A DNA stretch of 64,000 bases from a virus. A program made the translations under genes and the position numbers. Below the pieces are notes generated by a model that was not told the DNA's origin, did no database searches, and worked only from the letters and a program-made list of their open reading frames with translations. Of the stretch, positions 7,173 to 15,781 are shown piece by piece. The stretch spans positions 96,907-160,906 of IMG/VR virus record IMGVR_UViG_3300024226_000001; one strand, given 5' to 3'. Every line of letters begins with the position of its first letter. Positions within the stretch are counted from its first letter, which is position 1.

Positions 7173-8392
7173 AAATAGCATTAGTATTAGCAAAAGGAGT
7201 TGAAGGTTGTGGACTCACAAGACACACAATCGAATTTTATAATTGGCTTATAAAAGAAGGCCATGATGCCACGATTTATGCAGCGGTAGAAAAGAAATGG
7301 CCTCGCCATAAAACTACAGATATTGTTTGCACTGAATTTAAAAGAAAGGATATTCCTAATATCGCTAAAGAACTTGAAAAAAGTGATGTAGTATATTACA
7401 CATCGTATCCGCATAAATCAGTAGGAGATGAATTCAACGAAGATTTTATTGAGCACTGTATTTATGGTTTAGAAAATCCTATTAAAATAGGAAACTGCTT
7501 AGATCATAACACTGCAAACTTAGCAAAGAATTATAAGTATTGGGAAATCATGAAATCAATGGACGCTATGTTCAACTATTCTGCAAGATCTAATTTTGCA
7601 AATAAATTAAGAGAACATGCACCTGATACTCCATTAATCGAAATGAATCTTAATCCTTATGACTATGATGCATGGTCTAATATTGTGGTTCCAGTTGAAG
7701 AACAAGAAAGAAGAACTACATACTTTGGAAGATTTGCTGGATTTAAAGATCCTTTTAGAATGTTCGATATTATGGAACTATTGAAAGGTAATAATTTCGT
7801 AACAGAATGTAGAGGAGTTGAAAGATCTATTGGAGCTCTTCCTATGTTTTTACAAGAAGATAGAAAAACTCTAAGAGAAGATATCTTTGAAGTTCATGAA
7901 ATCAAAAACCCTGTTACATATCCACAAGTCGAAGACAGAATGTATATGTATGGGCCTTATAATTTAGCAGAAGGAATGGCAGAACTTGGAAAATCAATGT
8001 TCGGTGCAGAATTCTTTAACTTACCAGAAAGACTCTATGGTTCAATGATTGAATATGCAATGTGTGAGGTTATTGCAGCGGGAACTATACCACTATTTGA
8101 CAAACACTGGGGAACTCACGTTATTCACAGAACAGAAGGAGTTCCTTTCATAGAACTTGAAGATTTTGCAATCTTCGTAGACAAAGAAGATATTGCAGCT
8201 TCTATTCCACAGATTTTAGAATTAGCAAACAATAACGAAAGAAGAGAAGAGTTTAGAAAAAACTCTTTAAGATTAGCTAAATTACACAACGCGCCAGAAG
8301 TTGTTAACAATGATCTCTTTGAAGCTATTAACAATGTTAATAAAAGATCAGTAGAAAAACCAGTAGAATTAAAAACAGATTCATTATTTTAA
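7169..8392 (+). CDS. agt: T4 alpha-glucosyltransferase (Agt) homologue, GT-B fold
   Basis: 407 residues (T4 Agt is 400). The first 40 residues match T4 Agt closely (MKIALVLAKGVEGCGLTRHT against T4 MRICIFMARGLEGCGVTKFS), and GRFAGFKDPFRMFDIME, RGVERSIGALP, YMYGPYN and YAMCEVIAAGTIPLF align with the acceptor and UDP-sugar sites of the C-terminal half. T4 Agt transfers glucose from UDP-glucose to 5-hydroxymethylcytosine in DNA and so hides the genome from restriction. The gene ends in TDSLF, a possible clamp-binding tail. No hydroxymethylase is visible here, so the modified base and the sugar are unknown. Confidence 0.85.
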   Translation: MKIALVLAKGVEGCGLTRHTIEFYNWLIKEGHDATIYAAVEKKWPRHKTTDIVCTEFKRKDIPNIAKELEKSDVVYYTSYPHKSVGDEFNEDFIEHCIYGLENPIKIGNCLDHNTANLAKNYKYWEIMKSMDAMFNYSARSNFANKLREHAPDTPLIEMNLNPYDYDAWSNIVVPVEEQERRTTYFGRFAGFKDPFRMFDIMELLKGNNFVTECRGVERSIGALPMFLQEDRKTLREDIFEVHEIKNPVTYPQVEDRMYMYGPYNLAEGMAELGKSMFGAEFFNLPERLYGSMIEYAMCEVIAAGTIPLFDKHWGTHVIHRTEGVPFIELEDFAIFVDKEDIAASIPQILELANNNERREEFRKNSLRLAKLHNAPEVVNNDLFEAINNVNKRSVEKPVELKTDSLF

Positions 8393-8406
8393 GTAGAATA
8401 ATAAGT
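8391..8406 (+). promoter_or_regulatory. putative promoter box (GTAGAATAATAA class)
   Basis: AAGTAGAATAATAAGTAAC lies about 22 bp upstream of the dUTPase gene. The same GTAGAATAATAA core precedes the sliding-clamp gene at 13421. Confidence 0.4.
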
Positions 8407-8428
8407 AACATTAAAAAGTAGCGAAAAA

Positions 8429-8896
8429 ATGGCAAACATTGACAACGAATGTAAAGATCTAGAAGTAAAAGATTTTTACGACCAATCAACAACACACTTA
8501 GCAGATATCATGGAAAACCAAAAGAAGATGCAAGAGCAGACTTATGGTTTTAACTTTGATAATATGACAATCCGAGAAATTATGGATTTCTGGCACTGTA
8601 ACACACATGCAGTAGTTGACGAAATTCATGAAATGACAGATGCTCTAGGCGGTATTAAAGACGGAAGTGGTAATGCAGTATGGAAATACTGGAAAAAAGA
8701 CTTCACTAAGTATGATAAGTTAAAAATTTCTGACATGTCCGAAGGCGACAAAAAAGAATTGTATATGGAATGGGTAGACATTCTACACTTCTTTATTAAT
8801 TACGCCGCTTCAATTGGGCTAGATGCTAAAACAGCATACAACTACTACTTCGCAAAAGCAGAAGAGAATGTTAACCGTCAGAAAAATAACTATTAA
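8429..8896 (+). CDS. dimeric all-alpha dUTPase
   Basis: 155 residues with the metal-binding helices of the dimeric dUTPase / MazG-type NTP pyrophosphatases: an EIHEMTDAL helix around 65, a WKYWKKDF loop, EWVDILHFFINYAASIGL around 114-131, and the C-terminal YYFAKAEENVNRQK. It hydrolyses dUTP to dUMP and PPi, limiting uracil in DNA and feeding dTMP synthesis. It overlaps the polymerase start by one base and heads the replication/nucleotide block. Confidence 0.85.
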   Translation: MANIDNECKDLEVKDFYDQSTTHLADIMENQKKMQEQTYGFNFDNMTIREIMDFWHCNTHAVVDEIHEMTDALGGIKDGSGNAVWKYWKKDFTKYDKLKISDMSEGDKKELYMEWVDILHFFINYAASIGLDAKTAYNYYFAKAEENVNRQKNNY

Positions 8897-10293
8897 TGAT
8901 ATTAGATATTGAACAGAGAGACAGGGATGTTATCATCTCTTACTACGACACCGAAGGTAAAGTAGCATTTAAACAATATCCAATTTCACAGTATCAGAAC
9001 TGGTATGTATGTAATGATAATGATAAAGGCAGAAGTCTAGATCATAAAAACTGGGATGGCAGATCAGTCAAACTAGGAAGTGCAAGAAGATATAATAAGT
9101 TTTCTTTAACTTATTTCTTAGATTCATTACCCGCAAAGGATAAAGAAGAAATCTTTGCATACAATATGCCTAAAACATACTTCGTCGATATTGAAACTGA
9201 AATCGTAGATGGCTTTCCAAAAGCTGAAGAAGCTAAAAGTAGAATCCTATCATTTTCCATAATTACACCAGAACATAAAGCTATTGTATTAGGATTGGAA
9301 GATATGGATTCTAAAAGCATCCAAAAAATTGAAGACGATACTAATAAGTATTTCAAAGACTTTGATCAGGATTGGGAATTCAAATATCAGAAATTCGAGT
9401 CAGAATATGACATGGTCTATACGTTCTTAATGAAGTTCCTACCTAAGTTTCCAATGATGACAGGCTGGAACTTTATTAATTATGATTGGCAATATATTGT
9501 AAACAGATGTAAAAGATTACAAATTGATATTGCTGAAGTTTCTATGACACAATCTTTGGATAGAAATGACAGCAGACCCTTACATATTGGAATCTTAGAT
9601 TACATGCAATTATATGATAAGTATGATAGAAGTGTAAAGGTAAAAGAATCTAATGCACTTGATTATGTCTCAGGTCAAGTTCTTAATGTTAACAAGATTA
9701 AATTTACAGGATCTCTACAGGATTTATATAGGGATGATTTTGTAAAATACATTTACTACAATGTAGTCGATTCCGTATTGGTTTATTATATAGATCAAAA
9801 GTTGAAATCGATGGAAGTTCTTTTAACCTTGGCAAACATCACAAAGATGCCTCTATATAAAGCAGCATCGCCAGTGGCAGTTACAGAATCTCTGATTGCA
9901 CGAAAATTATCAGAAGAAGGTAAACGAATTGGATCTGAAAAGAAGGAAGACAGTGAAAAGAATGCACAATATGCCGGTGCTTATGTAAAAGAACCCATTA
10001 CTGGATATTATGCAGGTGTAAGTGCATTTGACTTTGCATCACTATATCCTTCTATAATGAGACAATTTAATATTTCACCTGACGCCTTTGTTGAAAAGGT
10101 AGCAAAGCATGAAGTCGCTGAGCGAAGAAAGGATAAAGAAGTAATCGTTTGTGAAAACGGAGTAGTCTATAAACAAGAGACTTCAATGTTAAAGAAAATT
10201 CTAGGAGATTTATATGATCAGCGTAAAGATTATAAACAAACCTCATACGAATATTTCACTAAAGCCGACAGACTTAAAAAAAGATTAAGATAA
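8896..10293 (+). CDS. 43: DNA polymerase (gp43) N-terminal half: exonuclease and motif A
   Basis: 465 residues forming the front half of a T4-type family B polymerase. The 3'-5' exonuclease motifs are complete: VDIETE (97-102), GWNFINYDWQYI (190-201) and YNVVDS (288-293). Palm motif A, DFASLYPSIM, is at about 379-388 and supplies the first catalytic Asp. The chain stops inside the fingers (ends KADRLKKRLR), before motifs B and C, which are encoded at 14213. The break is a normal stop, not a sequence-end artefact. It must pair with the C-half to polymerise DNA. Confidence 0.93.
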   Translation: MILDIEQRDRDVIISYYDTEGKVAFKQYPISQYQNWYVCNDNDKGRSLDHKNWDGRSVKLGSARRYNKFSLTYFLDSLPAKDKEEIFAYNMPKTYFVDIETEIVDGFPKAEEAKSRILSFSIITPEHKAIVLGLEDMDSKSIQKIEDDTNKYFKDFDQDWEFKYQKFESEYDMVYTFLMKFLPKFPMMTGWNFINYDWQYIVNRCKRLQIDIAEVSMTQSLDRNDSRPLHIGILDYMQLYDKYDRSVKVKESNALDYVSGQVLNVNKIKFTGSLQDLYRDDFVKYIYYNVVDSVLVYYIDQKLKSMEVLLTLANITKMPLYKAASPVAVTESLIARKLSEEGKRIGSEKKEDSEKNAQYAGAYVKEPITGYYAGVSAFDFASLYPSIMRQFNISPDAFVEKVAKHEVAERRKDKEVIVCENGVVYKQETSMLKKILGDLYDQRKDYKQTSYEYFTKADRLKKRLR

Positions 10294-10300
10294 TCTTTTT

Positions 10301-10377
10301 GTCTCGAGAGGCAGTCCATTATTCTACATGAATATATAGACTACTAACGAGACCAATCTGTTACCAGTTGGTCTTTT
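10301..10377 (+). promoter_or_regulatory. structured leader with terminator, possible attenuator upstream of nrdB
   Basis: GTCTCG (10301-10306) can pair with CGAGAC (10348-10353), with AGTC/GACT nested inside. The same CGAGAC strand overlaps AGACCAA (10350-10356), which pairs with TTGGTCT (10368-10374) followed by TTT to form a terminator. The two folds exclude each other, as in an attenuator. An ATATATA box lies at 10332-10338. No known riboswitch class was recognised. Confidence 0.5.
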
Positions 10378-10421
10378 GTAGACTTTAGGAACTAGTTAAA
10401 AAATTTAAGAAAACATAATTT

Positions 10422-11429
10422 ATGAAACCATCAATATTTAAAGAAAGAATAGAATACAAACCGTTTGAATATCCAGTATATTATACTGAAGGATGGTTAA
10501 AACAAGCACAGGCGTTTTGGTTACATACCGAAATTTCAATGCAAGGCGATGTCAAGGATTGGAATGAAACACTTACAGATTCTGAAAAGAATTTAGTTGG
10601 AAATATTCTTTTGGGGTTTGCACAAACTGAATGTGCAGTTTCAGATTATTGGACAGGGATGGTTACTGATTGGTTTCCTAAATGGGAAATCAAACACATG
10701 GCAATGTTGTTTGGTTCTCAAGAAACTATTCATGCAACCGCTTACTCTTATTTAAATGAAACATTAGGCCTTGAAGATTTTGAAGCATTCTTACATGAAC
10801 CAACAACAGCAGAAAGATTCGATTATTTAATGAATACAGAAGCAGAATATACTCATGAAGACCTTTTGAAAAATCCAACAGCTAGGAAGGATGTTGCTAG
10901 ATCTTTAGCAATATTCAGTGCATTTGGAGAAGGAGTTGCATTATACTCTTCATTCGCCGTTCTTTATTCTTTTCAAATGAGAAATAAACTTAAGGGAATC
11001 GGACAACAAATGAAGTGGTCAGTTAGGGATGAATCTCTTCATTCAAAAATGGGTTGTCAATTATTTAACCACATGTGCGAAGAATATACTGATCTTAGAG
11101 ATTCAGTTCAATCTCAAGTAGAAGAAGCAGCTAAGTTAATGGTTGAAATGGAAATGAAGTTTATTGATAAGATGTTTGAAATGGGAGATTTAGAAAATCT
11201 TAAGAAAGAAGATCTTAAAGAATTTATTAAGAAAAGAGCTAATGAAAAATTAGCAGAAATAGGATATCAATCTATCTTTGAATACAATGAAGAAAGTGCT
11301 TCAGAATTAGATTGGTTCTATCACTTAACAGGTGGACATACACATACGGATTTCTTTGCAGTAAGACCTACTGATTATTCTAAAGCAGGCGAAGATGAAA
11401 ACTGGGATGAAGACGATTTGTTTTCATAA
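10422..11429 (+). CDS. nrdB: ribonucleotide reductase class I, small subunit
   Basis: 335 residues, class I R2. The diiron/tyrosyl-radical site is visible: a QTECAVSD helix (ligand near 70), QETIHATAYSYL (Glu, His and the radical Tyr near 106-117), EGVALYSSFA and RDESLHSKMG (Glu and His ligands). With NrdA it reduces ribonucleotides to deoxyribonucleotides for phage DNA synthesis. It lies 28 bp upstream of nrdA, but the order nrdB-nrdA is the reverse of T4, and both sit between the two halves of DNA polymerase. A structured leader precedes it. Confidence 0.95.
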   Translation: MKPSIFKERIEYKPFEYPVYYTEGWLKQAQAFWLHTEISMQGDVKDWNETLTDSEKNLVGNILLGFAQTECAVSDYWTGMVTDWFPKWEIKHMAMLFGSQETIHATAYSYLNETLGLEDFEAFLHEPTTAERFDYLMNTEAEYTHEDLLKNPTARKDVARSLAIFSAFGEGVALYSSFAVLYSFQMRNKLKGIGQQMKWSVRDESLHSKMGCQLFNHMCEEYTDLRDSVQSQVEEAAKLMVEMEMKFIDKMFEMGDLENLKKEDLKEFIKKRANEKLAEIGYQSIFEYNEESASELDWFYHLTGGHTHTDFFAVRPTDYSKAGEDENWDEDDLFS

Positions 11430-11456
11430 CAAATCAATAATTCTAATATAAAATAT

Positions 11457-13307
11457 ATGATGATAAGAAATTACAACGACGCACCAAACCCCGAATACAA
11501 TGAAAAGGGAAAAGAAAGAAACTTCGGAGAATCTGAAGGATGGAAATTAGGAGTAGACTTCCCAGTATGGGCTAATACTGAAGTTTATGTAAAAACTGTT
11601 TCTAAGGGATATTTACTAGAAGGAGAAACTCCAAAGGATGCATACTGGAGAGTATCGACAACAGTTGCACAAAGATTAAGAAAGCCAGAATTAGCAAGTA
11701 AATTCTTTGATTATATGTGGAAAGGATGGTTAAATCTTGCAACTCCAGTTTTTTCAAACACGGGTTCAGAAAGAGGTCTTCCAATTTCATGTTTCGGTAT
11801 AGATGTAGCAGATTCAATTCACGATATAGGTTCAAAGAATTTAGAATTAATGTTACTTGCTAAACATGGAGGCGGTGTTGGTATCGGAGTAAATCAGATA
11901 AGACCGGCAGGAGCAACCATTACAGGAAACGGAACTTCAGACGGAGTAGTTCCATTTATAAAAATTTATGATTCTACTATTTTAGCAACTAATCAAGGTT
12001 CAGTAAGAAGAGGTGCAGCGTCAGTCAATATAGATATAGAACATGATGATTTTTGGGAATGGTTAGAGGTTAGAGAACCTAAGGGTGATGTAAATAGACA
12101 ATGTTTAAACGTACATCAATGTATCGTAGTATCTGACGGGTTTATGCAAAAGATCGAGGCTGGAGATAAAGAAGCTCGTAAAAGATGGGCCGCTGTGATT
12201 AGAAAAAGAAGAGCAACAGGAGAACCTTATATAATGTTTAAGGGTAATATCAATAGAATGAATCCGGATGCGTATAAGCAAAATGGTTTAAAGGTTTATA
12301 TGACTAACATCTGTTCTGAGATTACTTTACACACCGATGAAAATCATTCATTTGTATGTTGTTTATCTTCTGTGAATCTTAAAAGATATGAAGAATGGAA
12401 AGATACTGATTTAATCTATACTGCAACTTACTTTTTAGATGGAGTTCTTCAGGAGTTTATTCATAGAGCGAAATATATGAGAGGCTTTGAAAATGCAGTA
12501 AGATCCGCTGAAAAAGGTAGAGCATTAGGTTTAGGAGTTCTCGGATGGCATACTTATTTACAAGATAGAAATATTCCATTCGATTCTTTGACAGCTCAAT
12601 TTGAAACTAGAAAGATATTTTCTCAAATCAAAGTAGAAAGTGAAAGAGCAAGTAGAGATTTAGCTACAGAATTTGGAGAACCTCTTTGGTGTGTAGGAAC
12701 TGGAATGAGAAACACACACTTAAGAGCAATTGCTCCTACTGTTTCTAATTCTAAATTAGCAGGAAATGTTTCACCAGGCATTGAACCATGGGCAGCAAAT
12801 GTATTTACTGAACAAACTGCAAAAGGAACTTTTATTAGAAAGAACCCTGCACTTGAAAATATGTTAACTAAGATCAAGCAAAATAAGAAAACAGTATGGG
12901 ACAAAATACTAGAAGACGGTGGTTCAGTTCAAGGCGTTGATGTATTAGGAGAATATTGGGTAAAGGAAGGAAGTAGTGATGCCCCGATTAAGCAAGCCAC
13001 TTATGACAAATTAACAGATCACGAAAAGGATCTTTATATTTCTGTTAAAGATGTATTTAGAACCTTTAAAGAAATTAATCAAATGGAATTAGTTAAACAA
13101 GCTGGTGTAAGACAACAATATATTGATCAAGCAGTTTCATTAAATTTAGCTTTTCCTACACAGGCTGAACCTAAATATATTAATCAAGTTCATTTAGAAG
13201 CTTATAAGCAGGGAATAAAAACTCTTTATTATATGAGAACAGAATCTGTATTAAGAGGAGACATCGCACAGCGAGCAATGGAAGATTGTTTAGCATGTGA
13301 TGGATAA
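11457..13307 (+). CDS. nrdA: ribonucleotide reductase class I, large subunit (no ATP-cone)
   Basis: 616 residues, much shorter than E. coli or T4 NrdA (about 750-760) because the N-terminal ATP-cone allosteric domain is missing. Catalytic landmarks are present: ATPVFSNTGSERGLPISCF (first active-site Cys), GGGVGIGVNQIRP, a central NICSEITL segment with N/C/E active-site residues, SVNLKRYEEW, and a C-terminal CLAC pair (EDCLACDG) that passes electrons to the active site. Absence of the cone predicts loss of dATP overall-activity inhibition. Strong hairpins and a terminator follow. Confidence 0.93.
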   Translation: MMIRNYNDAPNPEYNEKGKERNFGESEGWKLGVDFPVWANTEVYVKTVSKGYLLEGETPKDAYWRVSTTVAQRLRKPELASKFFDYMWKGWLNLATPVFSNTGSERGLPISCFGIDVADSIHDIGSKNLELMLLAKHGGGVGIGVNQIRPAGATITGNGTSDGVVPFIKIYDSTILATNQGSVRRGAASVNIDIEHDDFWEWLEVREPKGDVNRQCLNVHQCIVVSDGFMQKIEAGDKEARKRWAAVIRKRRATGEPYIMFKGNINRMNPDAYKQNGLKVYMTNICSEITLHTDENHSFVCCLSSVNLKRYEEWKDTDLIYTATYFLDGVLQEFIHRAKYMRGFENAVRSAEKGRALGLGVLGWHTYLQDRNIPFDSLTAQFETRKIFSQIKVESERASRDLATEFGEPLWCVGTGMRNTHLRAIAPTVSNSKLAGNVSPGIEPWAANVFTEQTAKGTFIRKNPALENMLTKIKQNKKTVWDKILEDGGSVQGVDVLGEYWVKEGSSDAPIKQATYDKLTDHEKDLYISVKDVFRTFKEINQMELVKQAGVRQQYIDQAVSLNLAFPTQAEPKYINQVHLEAYKQGIKTLYYMRTESVLRGDIAQRAMEDCLACDG

Positions 13308-13323
13308 GATTAGTTGTGGTTAA

Positions 13324-13397
13324 GTCCACTTCTTAGGACCGAGATAGTTCTCGGATCGAGGCCAGGAGTTCGCTACTTCCTGGCCTCACTTTTTTTA
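13324..13397 (+). terminator. triple hairpin region ending in a strong terminator after nrdA
   Basis: Three successive hairpins: GTCC/GGAC (13324-13339), CCGAGA/TCTCGG with a TAGT loop (13339-13354), and a 10-bp GAGGCCAGGA/TCCTGGCCTC stem (13358-13387) followed by a T-run. The last is a strong rho-independent terminator; the first two may be a further structured element. Confidence 0.85.
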
Positions 13398-13406
13398 CTG
13401 AAACTA

Positions 13407-13430
13407 TTTGTGATTTTTGTGTAGAATAAT
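13407..13430 (+). promoter_or_regulatory. putative promoter of the sliding-clamp gene
   Basis: TTTGTGATTTTTGTGTAGAA then TAAT, about 24 bp upstream of the clamp ATG and directly behind the nrdA terminator. The GTAGAATAATAA core matches the one before the dUTPase gene. Confidence 0.5.
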
Positions 13431-13453
13431 AAACAAATAAAAATTATACATTC

Positions 13454-14209
13454 ATGAAAATTTCAATCAGTAAGGTCGATTCAAACAACTTCATCGGCTT
13501 CGTTAATAGACTTAAAGTAATTGATTCTTTTGTCTATTTTAAATTAAAAGATGGTGTCGTACAGGCATCCGCTTATTTACCACAAAGAGATGCTGTTAAG
13601 CATCACAGAATGCCGATTTCTCAAGTTTTTCAAATCGAAGATGGTGAAATCTCTACAGACAAAGAATTAAAGATTGCATTCTTTGACGCTTCTAAAATAA
13701 CAGATGCATTCAAACAATTTGACTATGATGCTATTTCAGCTGAAATCGAATTCGTTGAAAACGAAGAAGATTGTGTTGCAACTACATTCAAAATATTTAA
13801 TGATGAATTAGAAATTACACTTGCATGTTCAGAGCCATCTTTAGGTTATAAAGATCTAACTGATGCACAGATTCAAGGTATCTTTAACACCGAAGCTTCT
13901 ACTTTTAAATTCGATTTAGATTACACTTCACTTGCAAAGGTAAGAAACCTATTCTCTTTAGATAAAGAAGAAACGTTCTCAATAAATGCAAACGGAAATG
14001 GTGTAAAGCTTTTAGGAAAAACCTACAACATGTTAGTAACACCAGATTATGACGGTGAATCAGGAACTAACGTTACATTATTCAAAAAATATCTTAACCT
14101 TTTAGATAAAGAAGATTACACTGCCCATGTATTAGACAATAGAGTAGTTCTTAGATCTAATGATTCAGAAACTTTGCTAACGATTGCAACTTGCCAAACA
14201 GCAGAGTAA
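13454..14209 (+). CDS. 45: sliding clamp (gp45)
   Basis: 251 residues (T4 gp45 228). It starts MKISISKVDSNNFIGFVNRL and has the two-domain pattern of T4-type clamps: an N-terminal hydrophobic-strand repeat with an acidic FQIEDGEIS loop, and a C-terminal LLGKTYNMLVTPDYDG segment. The trimeric ring tethers DNA polymerase and, in T4, the gp55/gp33 late-transcription complex. The gene is placed between nrdA and the C-half of polymerase, 3 bp from the latter, so clamp and polymerase C-half are probably co-expressed. It has its own promoter. Confidence 0.88.
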   Translation: MKISISKVDSNNFIGFVNRLKVIDSFVYFKLKDGVVQASAYLPQRDAVKHHRMPISQVFQIEDGEISTDKELKIAFFDASKITDAFKQFDYDAISAEIEFVENEEDCVATTFKIFNDELEITLACSEPSLGYKDLTDAQIQGIFNTEASTFKFDLDYTSLAKVRNLFSLDKEETFSINANGNGVKLLGKTYNMLVTPDYDGESGTNVTLFKKYLNLLDKEDYTAHVLDNRVVLRSNDSETLLTIATCQTAE

Positions 14210-14212
14210 TTT

Positions 14213-15412
14213 ATGGATATAAACACACTAATTAACAAGCCCGAAGACGACCTTACACGGGATGAAATGCAAACCTTGGCGGATCACTATCAAACAATGT
14301 CCGCCAAGTTTACTGCATACGAACAGGCCGTTAAAGTAACTCTTAACTCGATCTATGGTGCATTTGGTAATAAGTGGTTTCACTTTTTTAATATAGACAT
14401 TGCAGAATCTATTACACTACAAGGACAGAATGCAATTCTATATTCTGAAAAGATTCTTAATAAATATTTTCAAGAGTTTTGGCCTAAAGATACTGTGGTC
14501 CATGAACATTTCAATATTTCTATTAAGAATAAATTAGTAAGACCTTCCGTGGTTTATATTGATACAGATTCATGTTACGTTCAGTTTGAAGAAATGTATG
14601 AATCTATTGAATGGCTAGGAGATAATAAACTACCAATTGATAAGTTTATTATGGAATTATATACGTTCAGAATCAAAGACTATATCACGAAATGTATGGC
14701 AAAGTATGCCGAAGTTACGAACACAGACAACTTTTTATATTTCGATTTAGAAACAATTGCATATTCAGGAATATGGTTAGCTAAAAAGAAATATTTACAA
14801 GACATTGCATGGGAAGATAAGCTCGAAGTAGACGATAGATACCCTTCTCTTAAGAAGATTAAGACGATTGGATTTGATACTATTCAATCTTCTACTCCTA
14901 CATTAGCAAGAAAGCATTTGACTGAAGCTCTTAAATTGATTTTATCTGAAAAGCCAACTGCAGAGATGTTAAGTAGATTAGTTTCTTTTTTGAAAACGGC
15001 AAAGAAAGAGTTTAAGATGTCTAATGTTGATGAAATAGCTTTCAATAAAAGAACTAATAATATTGAAAAATACATTGTAGATGATACGATAGAATTTCAA
15101 TATGGTTTAAAATGTCCTCCGAACGTCAAGGCAGCAGGATTCTATAACTTCTTAATGAATCAGAATCCAAAATATAAAAACAAGTATAAAATGATTGGTA
15201 ATGGCGAAAAGCTAAAATTATATCATTGTAAACATAATGTATGTGAAATGTATGCATATCAACCAGGTGCCCATCCTTATGAAATTGCACCACAGGTAGA
15301 TTATGAAACACAATTTGAAAAATCTGTAATAGATCCTATCAATAGAGTATTATCTTCAGTAGGTCTTCAGAGACTAAACAGAAATCTAATATATTCATCT
15401 TCATTATTCTAA
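14213..15412 (+). CDS. 43: DNA polymerase (gp43) C-terminal half: motifs B and C, thumb
   Basis: 399 residues completing the family B polymerase begun at 8896. Motif B is KVTLNSIYGAFGN (41-53) and motif C is YIDTDS (115-120), followed by palm and thumb sequence with the KKKYLQD element. The start MDINTLINKPEDDLTRDEMQ is in a region that would be fingers in an intact enzyme, so it is a true new N-terminus with no intein motifs. It ends SSSLF, a plausible clamp-binding tail. Two-chain gp43 is known in some Aeromonas T4-like phages, but there without nrd and clamp genes between the halves. Confidence 0.93.
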   Translation: MDINTLINKPEDDLTRDEMQTLADHYQTMSAKFTAYEQAVKVTLNSIYGAFGNKWFHFFNIDIAESITLQGQNAILYSEKILNKYFQEFWPKDTVVHEHFNISIKNKLVRPSVVYIDTDSCYVQFEEMYESIEWLGDNKLPIDKFIMELYTFRIKDYITKCMAKYAEVTNTDNFLYFDLETIAYSGIWLAKKKYLQDIAWEDKLEVDDRYPSLKKIKTIGFDTIQSSTPTLARKHLTEALKLILSEKPTAEMLSRLVSFLKTAKKEFKMSNVDEIAFNKRTNNIEKYIVDDTIEFQYGLKCPPNVKAAGFYNFLMNQNPKYKNKYKMIGNGEKLKLYHCKHNVCEMYAYQPGAHPYEIAPQVDYETQFEKSVIDPINRVLSSVGLQRLNRNLIYSSSLF

Positions 15413-15423
15413 AAATAAACAAA

Positions 15424-15600
15424 ATGGATTTTAAAAGTAAAATAATAGAATTGGTTGAACAAACCCCTAATAATTATGAATTAGGAGATAAGGTAAGAAA
15501 AATGATTTGGCCTTTAATTTTTAAAGAAAAAACAATTTCAAATGATCCTAAACAAATTAGTATCTTTGACGAAATAGAAGAAAGAAAAAACAATGCTTGA
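15424..15600 (+). CDS. hypothetical small protein
   Basis: 58 residues (MDFKSKIIELVEQTPNNYEL...). Not recognised; helical and charged, with a KQISIFDEIEER motif near the end. It starts 11 bp after the polymerase stop and overlaps the next small gene by 8 bp, as expected for a translated phage gene. Confidence 0.6.
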   Translation: MDFKSKIIELVEQTPNNYELGDKVRKMIWPLIFKEKTISNDPKQISIFDEIEERKNNA

Positions 15601-15781
15601 TCCAAATAATCTTACGGAAGAACAGAATGTATTTGTTGCAAAATACAAAACACTCTATAATAGGCTAGTTTCTCTTCAAGAAAAAATGGATTCTATGAAA
15701 AAGGAATCCGATGTTCTTATTAAAGAACTCGAAACACTAAGAAAACAAGAAAAAAACATATTTAAAAATGGCAAAAAATAA
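15593..15781 (+). CDS. small coiled-coil protein
   Basis: 62 residues, almost entirely a predicted coiled coil (LYNRLVSLQEKMDSMKKESD and following heptads). It overlaps the previous gene by 8 bp and uvsX by 14 bp. A recombination or replication accessory role is suggested only by its position. Confidence 0.6.
   Translation: MLDPNNLTEEQNVFVAKYKTLYNRLVSLQEKMDSMKKESDVLIKELETLRKQEKNIFKNGKK

Noticed and set aside
13324-13397. CRISPR-like or tRNA-like element after nrdA
   Set aside because: It is three adjacent hairpins ending in a terminator; there are no repeats with spacers and no tRNA cloverleaf.
10293-14213. Group I/II intron or split intein joining the two polymerase halves
   Set aside because: No intein N- or C-terminal motifs at the break, no structured RNA next to the C-half start, and both halves have ordinary stop and start codons.
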